Assembly (NCBI RefSeq): GCF_900564155.1
Contig: NZ_LS999839.1
Location: 4,337,097-4,401,096 of the forward strand
From: Pedobacter schmidteae
Lineage (GTDB): Bacteria; Bacteroidota; Bacteroidia; Sphingobacteriales; Sphingobacteriaceae
DNA length: 64,000 nucleotides
Direction: 5' to 3'
The notes under the pieces were generated by a model, which was not told the DNA's origin, ran no database searches, and worked only from the letters and a program-made list of their open reading frames with translations. The stretch's first letter is position 1, and each line of letters opens with the position of its first letter. The translations under genes and the position numbers were made by a program. Shown piece by piece: positions 1 through 8,468 of this stretch.

Positions 1-1
1 A

Positions 2-1105
2 TCTATGCCTGTTCCGGTAAATATCAACAGGGACATTAAAAACCCATTTGTGATTCCGGGATTGAAAAAGATGAATGTAGACCCTCAGTTGAACCCGGCC
101 TATACGTTTGAGGCTTATGTAGAGGGCGACTGTAATCGTCTGGCACGATCGGCCGGACATGCTGTAGCGGCCAAACCAGGTGCAACATCCTTTAACCCTC
201 TGATGATTTATGGTGCTTCGGGCTTAGGAAAAACGCACCTTGCACAAGCTATCGGTAATGAAATCAGAAGAAGTTTGCCGGATAAACTGGTTATTTATGT
301 ATCCTGCGAAAAGTTTTGCCAGCAGTTTGTAGAGTCGCTGAAAAACAATACGATCAACGATTTCGTAAACTTTTATCAGGCCATGGATGTGATCATTATG
401 GATGATGTACACAACTTTGCAGGTAAAGAGAAAACACAGGATATCTTCTTCCATATCTTTAACCATTTGCACCAGTCGGGCAAGCAAATCATTATCACTT
501 CAGATAAAGCACCTAAAGACTTGTCTGGTTTAGAAGAGCGTTTGTTGAGCCGATTTAAATGGGGCCTTTCGGCTGATCTGCAAGTTCCTGAACTGGAAAC
601 CAGAATTGCGATTCTGAGAAAGAAAATGTATGCTGACGGCATCGACCTGCCGGACGAGGTAGTTGAATACGTGGCACACAATATCGACAACAATGTGAGG
701 GAGCTGGAAGGGGCAATGGTTTCGTTATTGGCACAATCTACCATGAACAAGAAGGAGATAGATTTGCAATTGGCCAAATCTATGCTTAAAAACTTTATTA
801 AAAATACCACCAAAGAAGTTTCAATGGATTATATACAGAAACTGGTGTGCGATTATTTTGAAGTTCCGGTTCATTTACTGAAAGCTCCAACCCGCAAACG
901 CGAGGTGGTACAGGCCCGTCAGATTTCTATGTACCTGGCCAAAGGAATGACCAAAAGTTCGTTAAAGACTATCGGTGCATTTTTTGGAGGAAGAGACCAT
1001 TCGACCGTAATTTACGCCTGCCAAACGGTAGAAGACCTGATCCAGACGGATAAGAAATTCAGGGCTTATGTAAACGATATTGAAAAGAAATTAAAGATGA
1101 GCTAA
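2..1105 (+). CDS. dnaA: Chromosomal replication initiator DnaA, 5' end cut off by the window
   Basis: This is the ATP-dependent initiator that binds DnaA boxes and opens oriC. The visible 367 codons cover the AAA+ domain and the C-terminal DNA-binding domain. Counted from the first Met in the window, Walker A GASGLGKT lies at residues 70-77, Walker B IIMDD at about 130-134, and the domain IV signature GGRDHSTVIYA near 330. The frame stays open to the left edge, and about 100 residues (domains I and II) are missing relative to usual DnaA length. The Met at position 5 is therefore internal and not the start. No DnaA-box cluster or origin is visible downstream; the gene is followed by tRNAs. The identification is very secure. 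Confidence 0.97.
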   Translation, partial: SMPVPVNINRDIKNPFVIPGLKKMNVDPQLNPAYTFEAYVEGDCNRLARSAGHAVAAKPGATSFNPLMIYGASGLGKTHLAQAIGNEIRRSLPDKLVIYVSCEKFCQQFVESLKNNTINDFVNFYQAMDVIIMDDVHNFAGKEKTQDIFFHIFNHLHQSGKQIIITSDKAPKDLSGLEERLLSRFKWGLSADLQVPELETRIAILRKKMYADGIDLPDEVVEYVAHNIDNNVRELEGAMVSLLAQSTMNKKEIDLQLAKSMLKNFIKNTTKEVSMDYIQKLVCDYFEVPVHLLKAPTRKREVVQARQISMYLAKGMTKSSLKTIGAFFGGRDHSTVIYACQTVEDLIQTDKKFRAYVNDIEKKLKMS

Positions 1106-1176
1106 GCCTCATCTTTAATGTAAAGTGAAGAGGTTCAGAAACATCCAAAAAATGTGCATTTATTTGCTAAAAAAAG

Positions 1177-1207
1177 TTTGAAGGATTAAAACAGAATACT
1201 ACCTTTG
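1177..1207 (+). promoter_or_regulatory. Bacteroidota-type promoter of the tRNA-Glu/fMet/Glu cluster
   Basis: TTTG at 1177-1180 and TACCTTTG at 1200-1207 are separated by exactly 19 bases. This matches the known Bacteroidota consensus TTTG-N19-TAnnTTTG. The predicted start falls about 15 bases before the first tRNA, which suits a tRNA operon. Confidence 0.85.
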
Positions 1208-1228
1208 CAGCGCCAAAAAGGCAAAAAA

Positions 1229-1300
1229 GGCCCGTTCGTCTAGGGGTTAGGACGCCAGATTTTCATTCTGGAAACAGGGGTTCGATTCCCCTACGGGCTA
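1229..1300 (+). tRNA. tRNA-Glu (anticodon TTC), copy 1
   Basis: A full cloverleaf is visible. The acceptor GGCCCGT pairs with ACGGGCT, closing with a G-U pair. The anticodon stem CCAGA/TCTGG encloses the loop TTTTCAT with anticodon TTC at 1262-1264, and the T loop is TTCGATT. The length is 72 bases with discriminator A. CCA is not encoded and must be added by the tRNA nucleotidyltransferase. It is identical to the second copy at 1461-1532. Confidence 0.97.
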
Positions 1301-1345
1301 CGATCCCGCTTAGCAGAAGCTAGCGGTTTAATAAATGAAATATAG

Positions 1346-1418
<73 letters not shown>

Positions 1419-1460
1419 CCTGAGAAGCCGTAATTGTTCGGATTAAGGCGCTTCTAAAAA

Positions 1461-1532
1461 GGCCCGTTCGTCTAGGGGTTAGGACGCCAGATTTTCATTC
1501 TGGAAACAGGGGTTCGATTCCCCTACGGGCTA
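1461..1532 (+). tRNA. tRNA-Glu (anticodon TTC), copy 2
   Basis: This is base-for-base identical to the copy at 1229-1300 and is preceded by a similar short A-rich run. No separate consensus promoter is seen in the 42 bases after tRNA-fMet, so it is probably co-transcribed and processed from the same precursor. Confidence 0.97.
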
Positions 1533-1533
1533 C

Positions 1534-1569
1534 AAATCCCGCTTTACCAATCAGTAAAGCGGGATTTTT
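1534..1569 (+). terminator. Intrinsic terminator of the tRNA cluster
   Basis: A perfect 14-bp stem (arms 1534-1547 and 1554-1567, core ATCCCGCTTTAC) with loop CAATCA runs into a T stretch. It also lies just after the end of the minus-strand gene ending at 1580. Its A/T-flanked arms mean it may stop transcription from both sides. Confidence 0.9.
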
Positions 1570-1579
1570 GCTTTTGTAG

Positions 1580-2344
1580 CTATTTAGGCAATTTAAACAA
1601 ACGTTCTACTCTTAAATCGGCGGCGGCAGGTGTTACAAAATAGGTGCGCACTAAACCTTTATCCTCTTTCATCGGAAGTGCGGTGCCAACGCGACTATAC
1701 GAATATTTGCTTTTCCCTTCACTATCCTCAAAAGCCCAGCTATCGGTGGTGCCGGCTTTGGTAAAACACAGAAAATAGTTTTTACTTGCATCAGTAAATC
1801 CTTCTGAAGGCAAATAGTTGCTATATACCCAGCCTGATGGTTGCACGTTTTTGGCGATATAGGCATTTTCCCCCGCGTTGTTTTGCAGGAAAATATCTAT
1901 GGCATCGTTACTTGCCGGATAGTGGATGTAAAAACCTATCTTATTAGTGGTTGGGTCGGCCGCAGGTGGTTTTATTTCCAATGCCTTCCCATTGATCAAT
2001 ACAAAGGGAAAGAACAACTCCAGCTCACTGCCACCCAAATTGAGCTGTTGCTGGAATACCTCCCGGCCCGATTTCAGGTCTTTTATTCTTAAAGTAGCCT
2101 GGCCTTTTCCCGAAGAGTAAGTATATACATTGGCAAAATCCACTGGCATATTGGGCTGTGTTTTCTTGTTACGGTACACTAGGGTGTCTATAGACATTTC
2201 CAGTTCGGCATCGCCGGAATTATAGCCACCTATCTGAATGCTGATGGCTTTGGTGAGTTCTTTTTCCTTATTACAGGCCAACAGACCTGTAAGTAGCGTA
2301 ATAAATACGCCCAGTTTGCTGATGTTTGATATGATATGTTTCAT
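1580..2344 (-). CDS. Lipoprotein of unknown function, last gene of the TonB-receptor operon
   Basis: The protein has 254 residues. It begins with a lipoprotein signal peptide whose lipobox LLAC puts the acylated Cys near residue 24, so it should sit in the outer membrane or periplasm. I do not recognise a domain. Its early segment (I-x-I-x-G-Y-N-S-G-D-A-E-L followed by a DT) closely matches the same place in the upstream neighbour at 2353-3144 (GYNGSNEEL...DT), so the two are paralogues or share a fold. The start lies 8 bases after the stop of that gene. Together they are probably surface-exposed partners of the TonB receptor at 3160. The lipoprotein call is firm and the role is inferred only from position. 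Confidence 0.85.
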   Translation of the reverse strand: MKHIISNISKLGVFITLLTGLLACNKEKELTKAISIQIGGYNSGDAELEMSIDTLVYRNKKTQPNMPVDFANVYTYSSGKGQATLRIKDLKSGREVFQQQLNLGGSELELFFPFVLINGKALEIKPPAADPTTNKIGFYIHYPASNDAIDIFLQNNAGENAYIAKNVQPSGWVYSNYLPSEGFTDASKNYFLCFTKAGTTDSWAFEDSEGKSKYSYSRVGTALPMKEDKGLVRTYFVTPAAADLRVERLFKLPK

Positions 2345-2352
2345 GTGTTGTT

Positions 2353-3144
2353 TTATAGGTCTAAACGAGTCGAAAATCTCATGATATTTCCTGCCGGCTG
2401 CTCAGAGAATATATATAATTTGGAGGATGCAGTAGATGCAGCGGGTTTTGGGGCAGTGGAAGAAAGTGCATTCCAGGTATAAGGTGTTCCTTCTACATAA
2501 GGCACATTGGTGCCTGCTTTGCATATACGCACCAGAAAGGAAACAGAAGTCATCGTTCCATTGTAATCTTGCCTGGCTGTCGAGAAAGTAGAGATGGTTG
2601 CCGGTTCGCTGAACTCATTCGGTTTTACATTTTTGATCCTGGCCAGTTCCTCAAATACCTGTGGTGTGACATAGTACTTACCAATAACAAAATCAACAGG
2701 CGCGGTATATCCGGTAATGTCGGGTATAAACTTATAGCTTAACTTAATTTTATCATTCTCCACCTCTGGTTTTTGAGGCATATCACTTACTTTTCCGTCC
2801 ATATACAAGAAGTTTATGACTACCGGTTTATCTTCCTTCTTTAGTTCTTTCTCTAACACCAGTTTACCACTGCGCTTTTCGCTAATGCTTAGTTTGACAG
2901 TGTTTTTAAGTGTGGAAAACGTATAGGCCTCGTCACGTTCAAATCGTTGATTGGTGCTAATTGTACCAACCGAGGTGAAGGTATCCAGCTTTACCAGTAA
3001 CTCTTCGTTACTGCCATTATAGCCCTTTAAGGTAATTGGCAGAATTTCTTGCTTTTGCAAGAAGTTCTCGTTGTTTTTACTGCAAGCGGCCAGTACCAAC
3101 AGCATTATGCCCATCCACGTCCAGTTTAATCTATTCTGTTTCAT
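2353..3144 (-). CDS. Lipoprotein of unknown function, partner of the adjacent TonB receptor
   Basis: The protein has 263 residues with a signal peptide ending in the lipobox VLAAC (Cys near residue 21). After the signal comes a beta-rich sequence without a recognised catalytic motif. The segment around residues 37-55 (ITLKGYNGSNEEL, then KLDT) is shared with the next gene, which indicates a duplicated family. The gene starts 15 bases after the stop of the TonB receptor and is clearly in its operon. SusD-type TPR features are absent, so this is not an ordinary SusD. It could be a ligand-binding lipoprotein of the receptor, which is an inference from position. Confidence 0.85.
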   Translation of the reverse strand: MKQNRLNWTWMGIMLLVLAACSKNNENFLQKQEILPITLKGYNGSNEELLVKLDTFTSVGTISTNQRFERDEAYTFSTLKNTVKLSISEKRSGKLVLEKELKKEDKPVVINFLYMDGKVSDMPQKPEVENDKIKLSYKFIPDITGYTAPVDFVIGKYYVTPQVFEELARIKNVKPNEFSEPATISTFSTARQDYNGTMTSVSFLVRICKAGTNVPYVEGTPYTWNALSSTAPKPAASTASSKLYIFSEQPAGNIMRFSTRLDL

Positions 3145-3159
3145 TTTTTAATGTATTTA

Positions 3160-6100
3160 TTATAAACTATAAGATAATGTCAGGCTAAAGGAAGCGCCAA
3201 TCTTACGGATAAATGTGTCTGTGTCGCCAAAACGTGCTTCTTTTTTTCCATCTGGATGCAGTTCGTAGTACCCTTCTTCATATTTGTCAGAAAAGCCGTA
3301 CTTCCATTCAAAAACGTCCGACCATTCTTTCATATTCATAAAATCGGCACCCGGTTTTATTTTGTAGGTATTCTGATTATTGATAAAAAATCGGTATGGA
3401 CTGTTCAGCAGGTTGCTCATGTTGAATCTGGTCTGCAGTTTTTTATTTTTCAAAAATCTATAGCTCAGCTGGGCGTCTAGTTGATTTCTTGGACGTTCCA
3501 TTTCCGAGTATTGTGGTTGCATACCTACAGTCAATACTTTATAACCAGTGTGGTTAAAGGCAATATTTGCGCCCAGGCGCTCGCCGGCATATTGTAATCC
3601 AATATTATACAATACAGGGATTTGTCCATAAAGCGGCCGTTTTTCCCTCAGCAGGCTTTTCTTACGGTAGGCATAAGACACCCCGTCTATATCGGTACCA
3701 ACCCCCATAGTTTCATACCTGAATGCACTGGCCTGGACCTCCGATTTTTGCAGTGTAAGGTTTCCGCTCAGATAGATGTCATCCATAAACTTCCATCCCG
3801 GAGCTACAAAGCCCAGACTTTTGCGCATATCAAATTCCCACCCATTTACGTTTGCATAGTCGGAGTTGGCGGTCAGCAAGTCTACAGCACCACTGGTATT
3901 GGTTACATCCAGATACATTTCTACCGGGTTTTTAAAATGTTTTTTAAAATAACCTGCCGAAATAACTTCACCCGGCGCCGGGTACCACTCCAGCCTGAAG
4001 TCGTAATGCGTTATCAGTGTAGAAATGAGCCCTGTGTTGCGTTGTATACGATCGTATATATAGTTATACCGCGCAAAGCTAGAGTTTTCGATCAGTGCTG
4101 GTCTGATGGCCGATTTGCCATAAGAGGCCCTTATGTTAAAATTTTCGAAAGGCGTAATAGTCAGGTTAGCCGAGGGCAGGTATTGCCATTTCTTTTCTTC
4201 AGCAGTAGCGTCAATGGTTTGGTGCACCAGATTGCCCGTTTCAGGATCTACGAAGCGTTTTTTATCCAGGTTATTCATATCGGTTAGCGCGGCCACATCT
4301 GCTGCTGCATCTTTAACCTTTTCATATTTATAATACTCTCCACGAATACCCCATACCAGGCGAAGCCAATTGGTAAAACGGTTATCCATCATGGCATACC
4401 AGGCCTGGTTATTGTTTTTTCCAATGTAATTATTGTTGTTTATGGCTGCCGGAAAATAATATACATCGCGCAAAGGATCTGTAAAATCAGTATTCCAGTT
4501 TTGGATGGGTTCAAACATAACGTTATGAGCGCTGGTATTGGCCACACCAATGGGCAACACATTCCATTCGTAATTTCCCTTTTTCGCCATATACTGATAG
4601 CCGGTTTTAAGCACCTGTGCCTGCTCTCCAATGTTCATTTTGTAGCTTAGTGCCGCATCGCCCATGTGATTGGTTTCCTGATATTCGTATTTTGAACGGT
4701 TTACGGTACCTACACCCGGATTAGTAGTACCGCCCGGTATATAATTGTATACGGTGCCATTGATGGTTTTTCGGGCATTTTGCTCGGCATCTACTGCATC
4801 CAATTCCAGGTTGGTTACCTTATTTCGTGCAACACTCCACTCAAAGCGGAACCTGCCAAAGGAATGTCCGCCATTTACCCGGTTTTGTAACAGATCGATA
4901 AACTTGGGCCTGTCAAATTCCTTTATGACCGTATTATTGTCAATTGCGTCCTTGGGCCAGCCTTCAAGTCGGAAAAACTGATTGGCAAACACCCTGGAAT
5001 AAAAATTCCGGGAGGTAATGCTATGGTTTTTGCTATTCCACCCGAAATTGAGTAATGCCCCCCAACTGGTGGTAAAGTTATATTGTTTGGCATTTGACTC
5101 GTCAATCTCTTTCCGGTTTTCCGGATTGTACAGGTTACCACCAAGCATATTGAACCCACCACGCTCATAATGGGGTATATCGTCAATAGTCTGCTCATTG
5201 CGATAACTGAGCGATCCGACAAAGCCCAAACGGCTGTCCTTGAGCTGGTAACTGCGCCCCAGGCTGAACTGGTAGTTTTGCCCCGGCGCAGCAGTATATG
5301 TACGTGCGCCCAGTCTTTCCAATCCACCTATTTTTTTATTTTGCGCGGTAATCATCTCTGGTGTAATCTTTTCTACACCCGGTGCAGGGGTAAAGTTGTA
5401 AGGATTGGTGGGACTATAATTTTGAGTAGTAAACGAAAAAAGACCGGCAGGGAAATGATTTCTTTTGCCATCATCAAAACCCAGGTAGTCATTTTTACCA
5501 CGGCCATAGCCCAGAAAATCTTTGCCCGTACTGCCGTTGGTATATTTGCTGCCGGTGCTAAAAGTGATAAAATTTTCGTTAGGGACAGCCATCGTATTGA
5601 TCTGTACCAGCCCACCGCCAAAGCCAAAGCTCATATCAGGAGTTGCGGTTTTGGATACAATTACATTGTCTACCAGGTTGCTGGGGATGATATCGAATTC
5701 AAAATCACGCACCTGCACATCGGTACTGGGTAGGGTAGCGCCATCCATCATGGCCAGGTTATAACGCTCGGCAATACCCCGTACCACTACACGACGGTTG
5801 TCGCTGGTACTAACACCCGAAATGCGCTTTAGTGTTTCGCCGATATTTTTATCGGGGAGTGCCGCAATCTGTTCACGGCTGATGCCGTTAGAAATTCCCG
5901 CTTCGTTTTTTTGACGGGTATAAAGTGCATTGGCATTTTCCTTTTTGGCTGTGGCTGTTATCACCACCTGATCCAACTTGCCGGTCGTGGCAGTCAGTAC
6001 AATATGAAGATTGGTAAGCTGTCCCTCTTTTACTACCACATCGGTAATGTGTTTGGTTTGGAAGGAGACATAGCTTGCCGCCAGGGTATAAGTACCGGGA

Positions 6101-6609
6101 GCAATTCCAGTAAAATTGTAGGTGCCATCTACATTGCTCTGCATAGTCTTATTCAGTTGCAGTATCTTAATGCTAGCGCCAGGTAGGGGATCGCCGCTAT
6201 TGTCTACAACCTTTCCCGAAATACGTCCTGATTGCTGAAGAACGGGAGCATTTGCAATTACAATGGCGTTGTTGATGACTTTGTAAGTAAGATTAGCCGG
6301 TTTGAGCAACTGGTTTAATACTTTGCCCAGGGCCAGACGCTGTGCATTGATGCTAAATTTTGTACTTGTTTGCAAATTGCCTACCATTAATATCTGCACA
6401 TTCGCTTTGCTTTCCAACTCACTTAGTGTTTGTGCAAGTGCAACGTTCTCCAATCGCAGACTAATGGGTTTTTCGAGGTTTACTTGTGCTTCTACACGAG
6501 AGGCCAAGGCTACGCCTGCAAGATTAATAAGGAGCGAGACGAAAATAACGGAAACTTTCATATAAAAACTCCATCGATAAAAAACTTTCTTGTGTTCTTT
6601 TAAATTCAT
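3160..6609 (-). CDS. TonB-dependent outer-membrane receptor with N-terminal STN signalling domain
   Basis: This is an outer-membrane beta-barrel importer of about 1149 residues. A signal peptide (hydrophobic stretch VIFVSLLINLAGVALA) is followed by an STN domain (SLRLENVALAQTLSEL...ILMVGN). Next come a carboxypeptidase-regulatory-like domain starting near ISGKVVDNSGDPLPGA, a plug domain (GETLKRISGVSTSDN, RRVVVRGIAERYN), and a long barrel ending in LTLSYSL. The STN domain together with the upstream FecR and sigma genes indicates surface signalling, in which ligand binding releases the sigma factor. The frame opens at 6636, but I prefer the Met at 6609 because it gives a normal signal peptide. 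The ligand is unknown. No SusD follows, only two unusual lipoproteins. Confidence 0.93.
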   Translation of the reverse strand: MNLKEHKKVFYRWSFYMKVSVIFVSLLINLAGVALASRVEAQVNLEKPISLRLENVALAQTLSELESKANVQILMVGNLQTSTKFSINAQRLALGKVLNQLLKPANLTYKVINNAIVIANAPVLQQSGRISGKVVDNSGDPLPGASIKILQLNKTMQSNVDGTYNFTGIAPGTYTLAASYVSFQTKHITDVVVKEGQLTNLHIVLTATTGKLDQVVITATAKKENANALYTRQKNEAGISNGISREQIAALPDKNIGETLKRISGVSTSDNRRVVVRGIAERYNLAMMDGATLPSTDVQVRDFEFDIIPSNLVDNVIVSKTATPDMSFGFGGGLVQINTMAVPNENFITFSTGSKYTNGSTGKDFLGYGRGKNDYLGFDDGKRNHFPAGLFSFTTQNYSPTNPYNFTPAPGVEKITPEMITAQNKKIGGLERLGARTYTAAPGQNYQFSLGRSYQLKDSRLGFVGSLSYRNEQTIDDIPHYERGGFNMLGGNLYNPENRKEIDESNAKQYNFTTSWGALLNFGWNSKNHSITSRNFYSRVFANQFFRLEGWPKDAIDNNTVIKEFDRPKFIDLLQNRVNGGHSFGRFRFEWSVARNKVTNLELDAVDAEQNARKTINGTVYNYIPGGTTNPGVGTVNRSKYEYQETNHMGDAALSYKMNIGEQAQVLKTGYQYMAKKGNYEWNVLPIGVANTSAHNVMFEPIQNWNTDFTDPLRDVYYFPAAINNNNYIGKNNNQAWYAMMDNRFTNWLRLVWGIRGEYYKYEKVKDAAADVAALTDMNNLDKKRFVDPETGNLVHQTIDATAEEKKWQYLPSANLTITPFENFNIRASYGKSAIRPALIENSSFARYNYIYDRIQRNTGLISTLITHYDFRLEWYPAPGEVISAGYFKKHFKNPVEMYLDVTNTSGAVDLLTANSDYANVNGWEFDMRKSLGFVAPGWKFMDDIYLSGNLTLQKSEVQASAFRYETMGVGTDIDGVSYAYRKKSLLREKRPLYGQIPVLYNIGLQYAGERLGANIAFNHTGYKVLTVGMQPQYSEMERPRNQLDAQLSYRFLKNKKLQTRFNMSNLLNSPYRFFINNQNTYKIKPGADFMNMKEWSDVFEWKYGFSDKYEEGYYELHPDGKKEARFGDTDTFIRKIGASFSLTLSYSL

Positions 6610-6696
6610 TATGTTTAAAAAAAAATGTGTGATCATATACGCTCACCATGCTAAAGTTTTCGAGGCTGGGGCATGGCAGCGTTTTTCATTAATTTT

Positions 6697-6726
6697 CTCC
6701 CCGGCCATTGGTCGGGGAGTTTTTTT
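6697..6726. other. Strong hairpin with a T-run between fecR-like gene and TonB receptor
   Basis: A 10-bp stem (CTCCCCGGCC against GGTCGGGGAG, one G-T pair) with a 3-base loop is followed by seven Ts on the plus strand. It has the form of a terminator only for plus-strand transcription, yet both flanking genes are on the minus strand. For the minus-strand message it would form a structured element in the leader of the receptor, without a T-run after it. Confidence 0.6.
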
Positions 6727-6776
6727 ATAGTATAGTTAGCTTCAGTGCATATCTCTTCTTTTAAATTATACTTCTG

Positions 6777-7754
6777 TTAATTACATCCTTTGCCCGACAG
6801 ATAGAAGCCAGATGCCTTTTTTATCACTTTTCCATTTACCGAATAAGCGATCATTTTAAGCAAGGTTTCTATGTTGTCGTGATTAAATGTTCCATAAACC
6901 TGGCAATGATTCATGCCGGGGCTGGCTGCTATGTCAACACCATATTTGTTACCAATATCTTCCAGCACCTGACTTAGTAGCTCATTTTTGTACACCAGCT
7001 TGCCTGTTCGCCATGCGGTTATATCGCTGATCTGGTCTGGAGCAGTTTTGATCTCTTTAGTGCCCTTGCTGTAAGTTCCCGACTGATTGGGCGTCAGGAA
7101 TGCGGTATTCGCTTTGTCGGTATAAATGGCCACCTTTCCGGTAGCTACACTTACCTTTAATTGTCTGGCATTTTTATAAGCCTTTATGTTAAAGCTTGTG
7201 CCTAATACCTGTGTACTGAGTGCGCCCGAATGGACAATAAAAGGCTGGTCTTTTTTATGGATTACACTAAAAAATGCTTCACCCTCCAGATAAAGTTCCC
7301 TGATGCTACCGCTAAATTTTTCCGGGTATCGCAAACGGCTACCTGCGTTGAGCCATACCGTCGAGCTGTCGGCAAGTGTAACCTTTAATACCTGCCCATA
7401 GGTAGCTTTAGCTTCGGTATATTTTATAGCAGCAGTTGCAGCAGAAATCTCCTGACGAGCGGTATTTGACTTTTGCAAAAAAAATATAGCCAGGCTAATC
7501 AATGTAATAGATGCCGCGATACCAATCCAGGCGGGGTACAAACGGATCGTCTGTTTCCTGCCTTTTTTTGGTTGTATATGATTATAGATAGCCTCTTTGA
7601 TGTCATTTTGATTGCTCAGTTGTGCTTCGTCCCATTCTGAAAGGCCTTCTGATTGCTGCTGATCAAACCAGGCCGCCAAACGGGCTTCTTCATCCGGAGT
7701 GATGTTTCCCTGAAGCTGCTTTTCAAAAAGGCAGAGAAATTCTTCCCTTGTCAT
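6777..7754 (-). CDS. FecR-family anti-sigma factor
   Basis: This is an inner-membrane anti-sigma factor of 325 residues. The order is an N-terminal cytoplasmic sigma-binding region (EEARLAAWFDQQ), one transmembrane helix near residues 74-93 (WIGIAASITLISLAIFFL), and a FecR domain (VTLADSSTVWLNAGSRLRYPEKFSG...LEGEAFFSV). The C-terminal DUF4974/STN-like domain (LSQVLEDIGNKYGVDI...ETLLKMIAYSVNG) is typical of Bacteroidota. It should hold the sigma factor encoded just upstream and receive the signal from the STN domain of the receptor downstream. It starts 74 bases after the sigma gene. The family assignment is secure; the inducing ligand is unknown. Confidence 0.95.
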   Translation of the reverse strand: MTREEFLCLFEKQLQGNITPDEEARLAAWFDQQQSEGLSEWDEAQLSNQNDIKEAIYNHIQPKKGRKQTIRLYPAWIGIAASITLISLAIFFLQKSNTARQEISAATAAIKYTEAKATYGQVLKVTLADSSTVWLNAGSRLRYPEKFSGSIRELYLEGEAFFSVIHKKDQPFIVHSGALSTQVLGTSFNIKAYKNARQLKVSVATGKVAIYTDKANTAFLTPNQSGTYSKGTKEIKTAPDQISDITAWRTGKLVYKNELLSQVLEDIGNKYGVDIAASPGMNHCQVYGTFNHDNIETLLKMIAYSVNGKVIKKASGFYLSGKGCN

Positions 7755-7828
7755 AGTGATACTGTTTTATAGTAAGTATCCTAAGGCAGGCGATATACTT
7801 AAAGGGAATGAAAATATTTTTTTATTTT

Positions 7829-8404
7829 TTACCAGAGCAAAAAGGACGCTGTTACAAGCACCGATGAAATGATATCCTGAAGGGAACAGCGTAGTTTTTT
7901 GGTGGCAATATACAACTGGTGTTCTACCGTACGTTGGGAATTACCGGTTAGCGCGGCAATAGCTTTAGCGGTTAGCCCATCCTGTTTGAACTGGAATATT
8001 GTGCGGCATTTATCGGGCAAGCTATCTACCGACAATTCAAGTTGCTGCTGGAGTTCTTTTTCCCGGAGCAGTTCTTCTGTTGAATTGTCGTATTCCGAGT
8101 GGTTCAGGTATTCAAAAGCCTTTAACCGAACCTTTTCGGCACGAACCAGTGTGTACACCTGGTATTTAACGGCCTGCATTAAAAAGGCACGGGGCTGCTG
8201 TATTTTTTCTCTTTTTTCGGCGTTGATCAGAGGAATGAATACTTCCTGCACCACATCTTTGGCCAGTTCTTTATCTCGGAGCAGGTTATAGGCAAACAGG
8301 TAAATGTCAGACCAATACTTGTCATACAACTCTTCAAATGATAACTGACAGGAGCTATTCGTTTTTTTTTGAAGCGTGCTGTTATCTGCGGCCGTGTGTG
8401 ACAT
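7829..8404 (-). CDS. ECF-type RNA polymerase sigma factor
   Basis: The protein has 191 residues, the usual length for a Bacteroidota extracytoplasmic-function sigma factor paired with FecR. Region 2 is at about 22-58 (FEELYDKYWSDIYLFAYNLL, AKDVVQEVF). Region 4 is at about 128-172 (LPDKCRTIFQF, GLTAKAIAALTGNSQRTVEHQL). A short hydrophobic tail ends the protein, as in many relatives. It is the first gene of the cassette sigma-FecR-receptor-lipoproteins and probably drives the receptor promoter in the 6610-6776 gap. A TAGGTTTG box resembling a -7 element sits at 8412-8419 on the minus strand, but it is so close to the ATG that it is not persuasive. Confidence 0.94.
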   Translation of the reverse strand: MSHTAADNSTLQKKTNSSCQLSFEELYDKYWSDIYLFAYNLLRDKELAKDVVQEVFIPLINAEKREKIQQPRAFLMQAVKYQVYTLVRAEKVRLKAFEYLNHSEYDNSTEELLREKELQQQLELSVDSLPDKCRTIFQFKQDGLTAKAIAALTGNSQRTVEHQLYIATKKLRCSLQDIISSVLVTASFLLW

Positions 8405-8468
8405 TATGCCACAAACCTAACGTCCGTATATTAAGGTAATATTAATATGGATTTAACATTTATTCTTA

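Noticed and set aside
5..7. ATG at position 5 as the start of dnaA
   Set aside because: The frame is open to the left edge and the N-terminal domains are missing, so this Met is internal.
3622..4287. 221-codon frame antisense to the TonB receptor
   Set aside because: It lies fully inside the receptor gene, has no family features, and its composition is that of the reversed barrel sequence.
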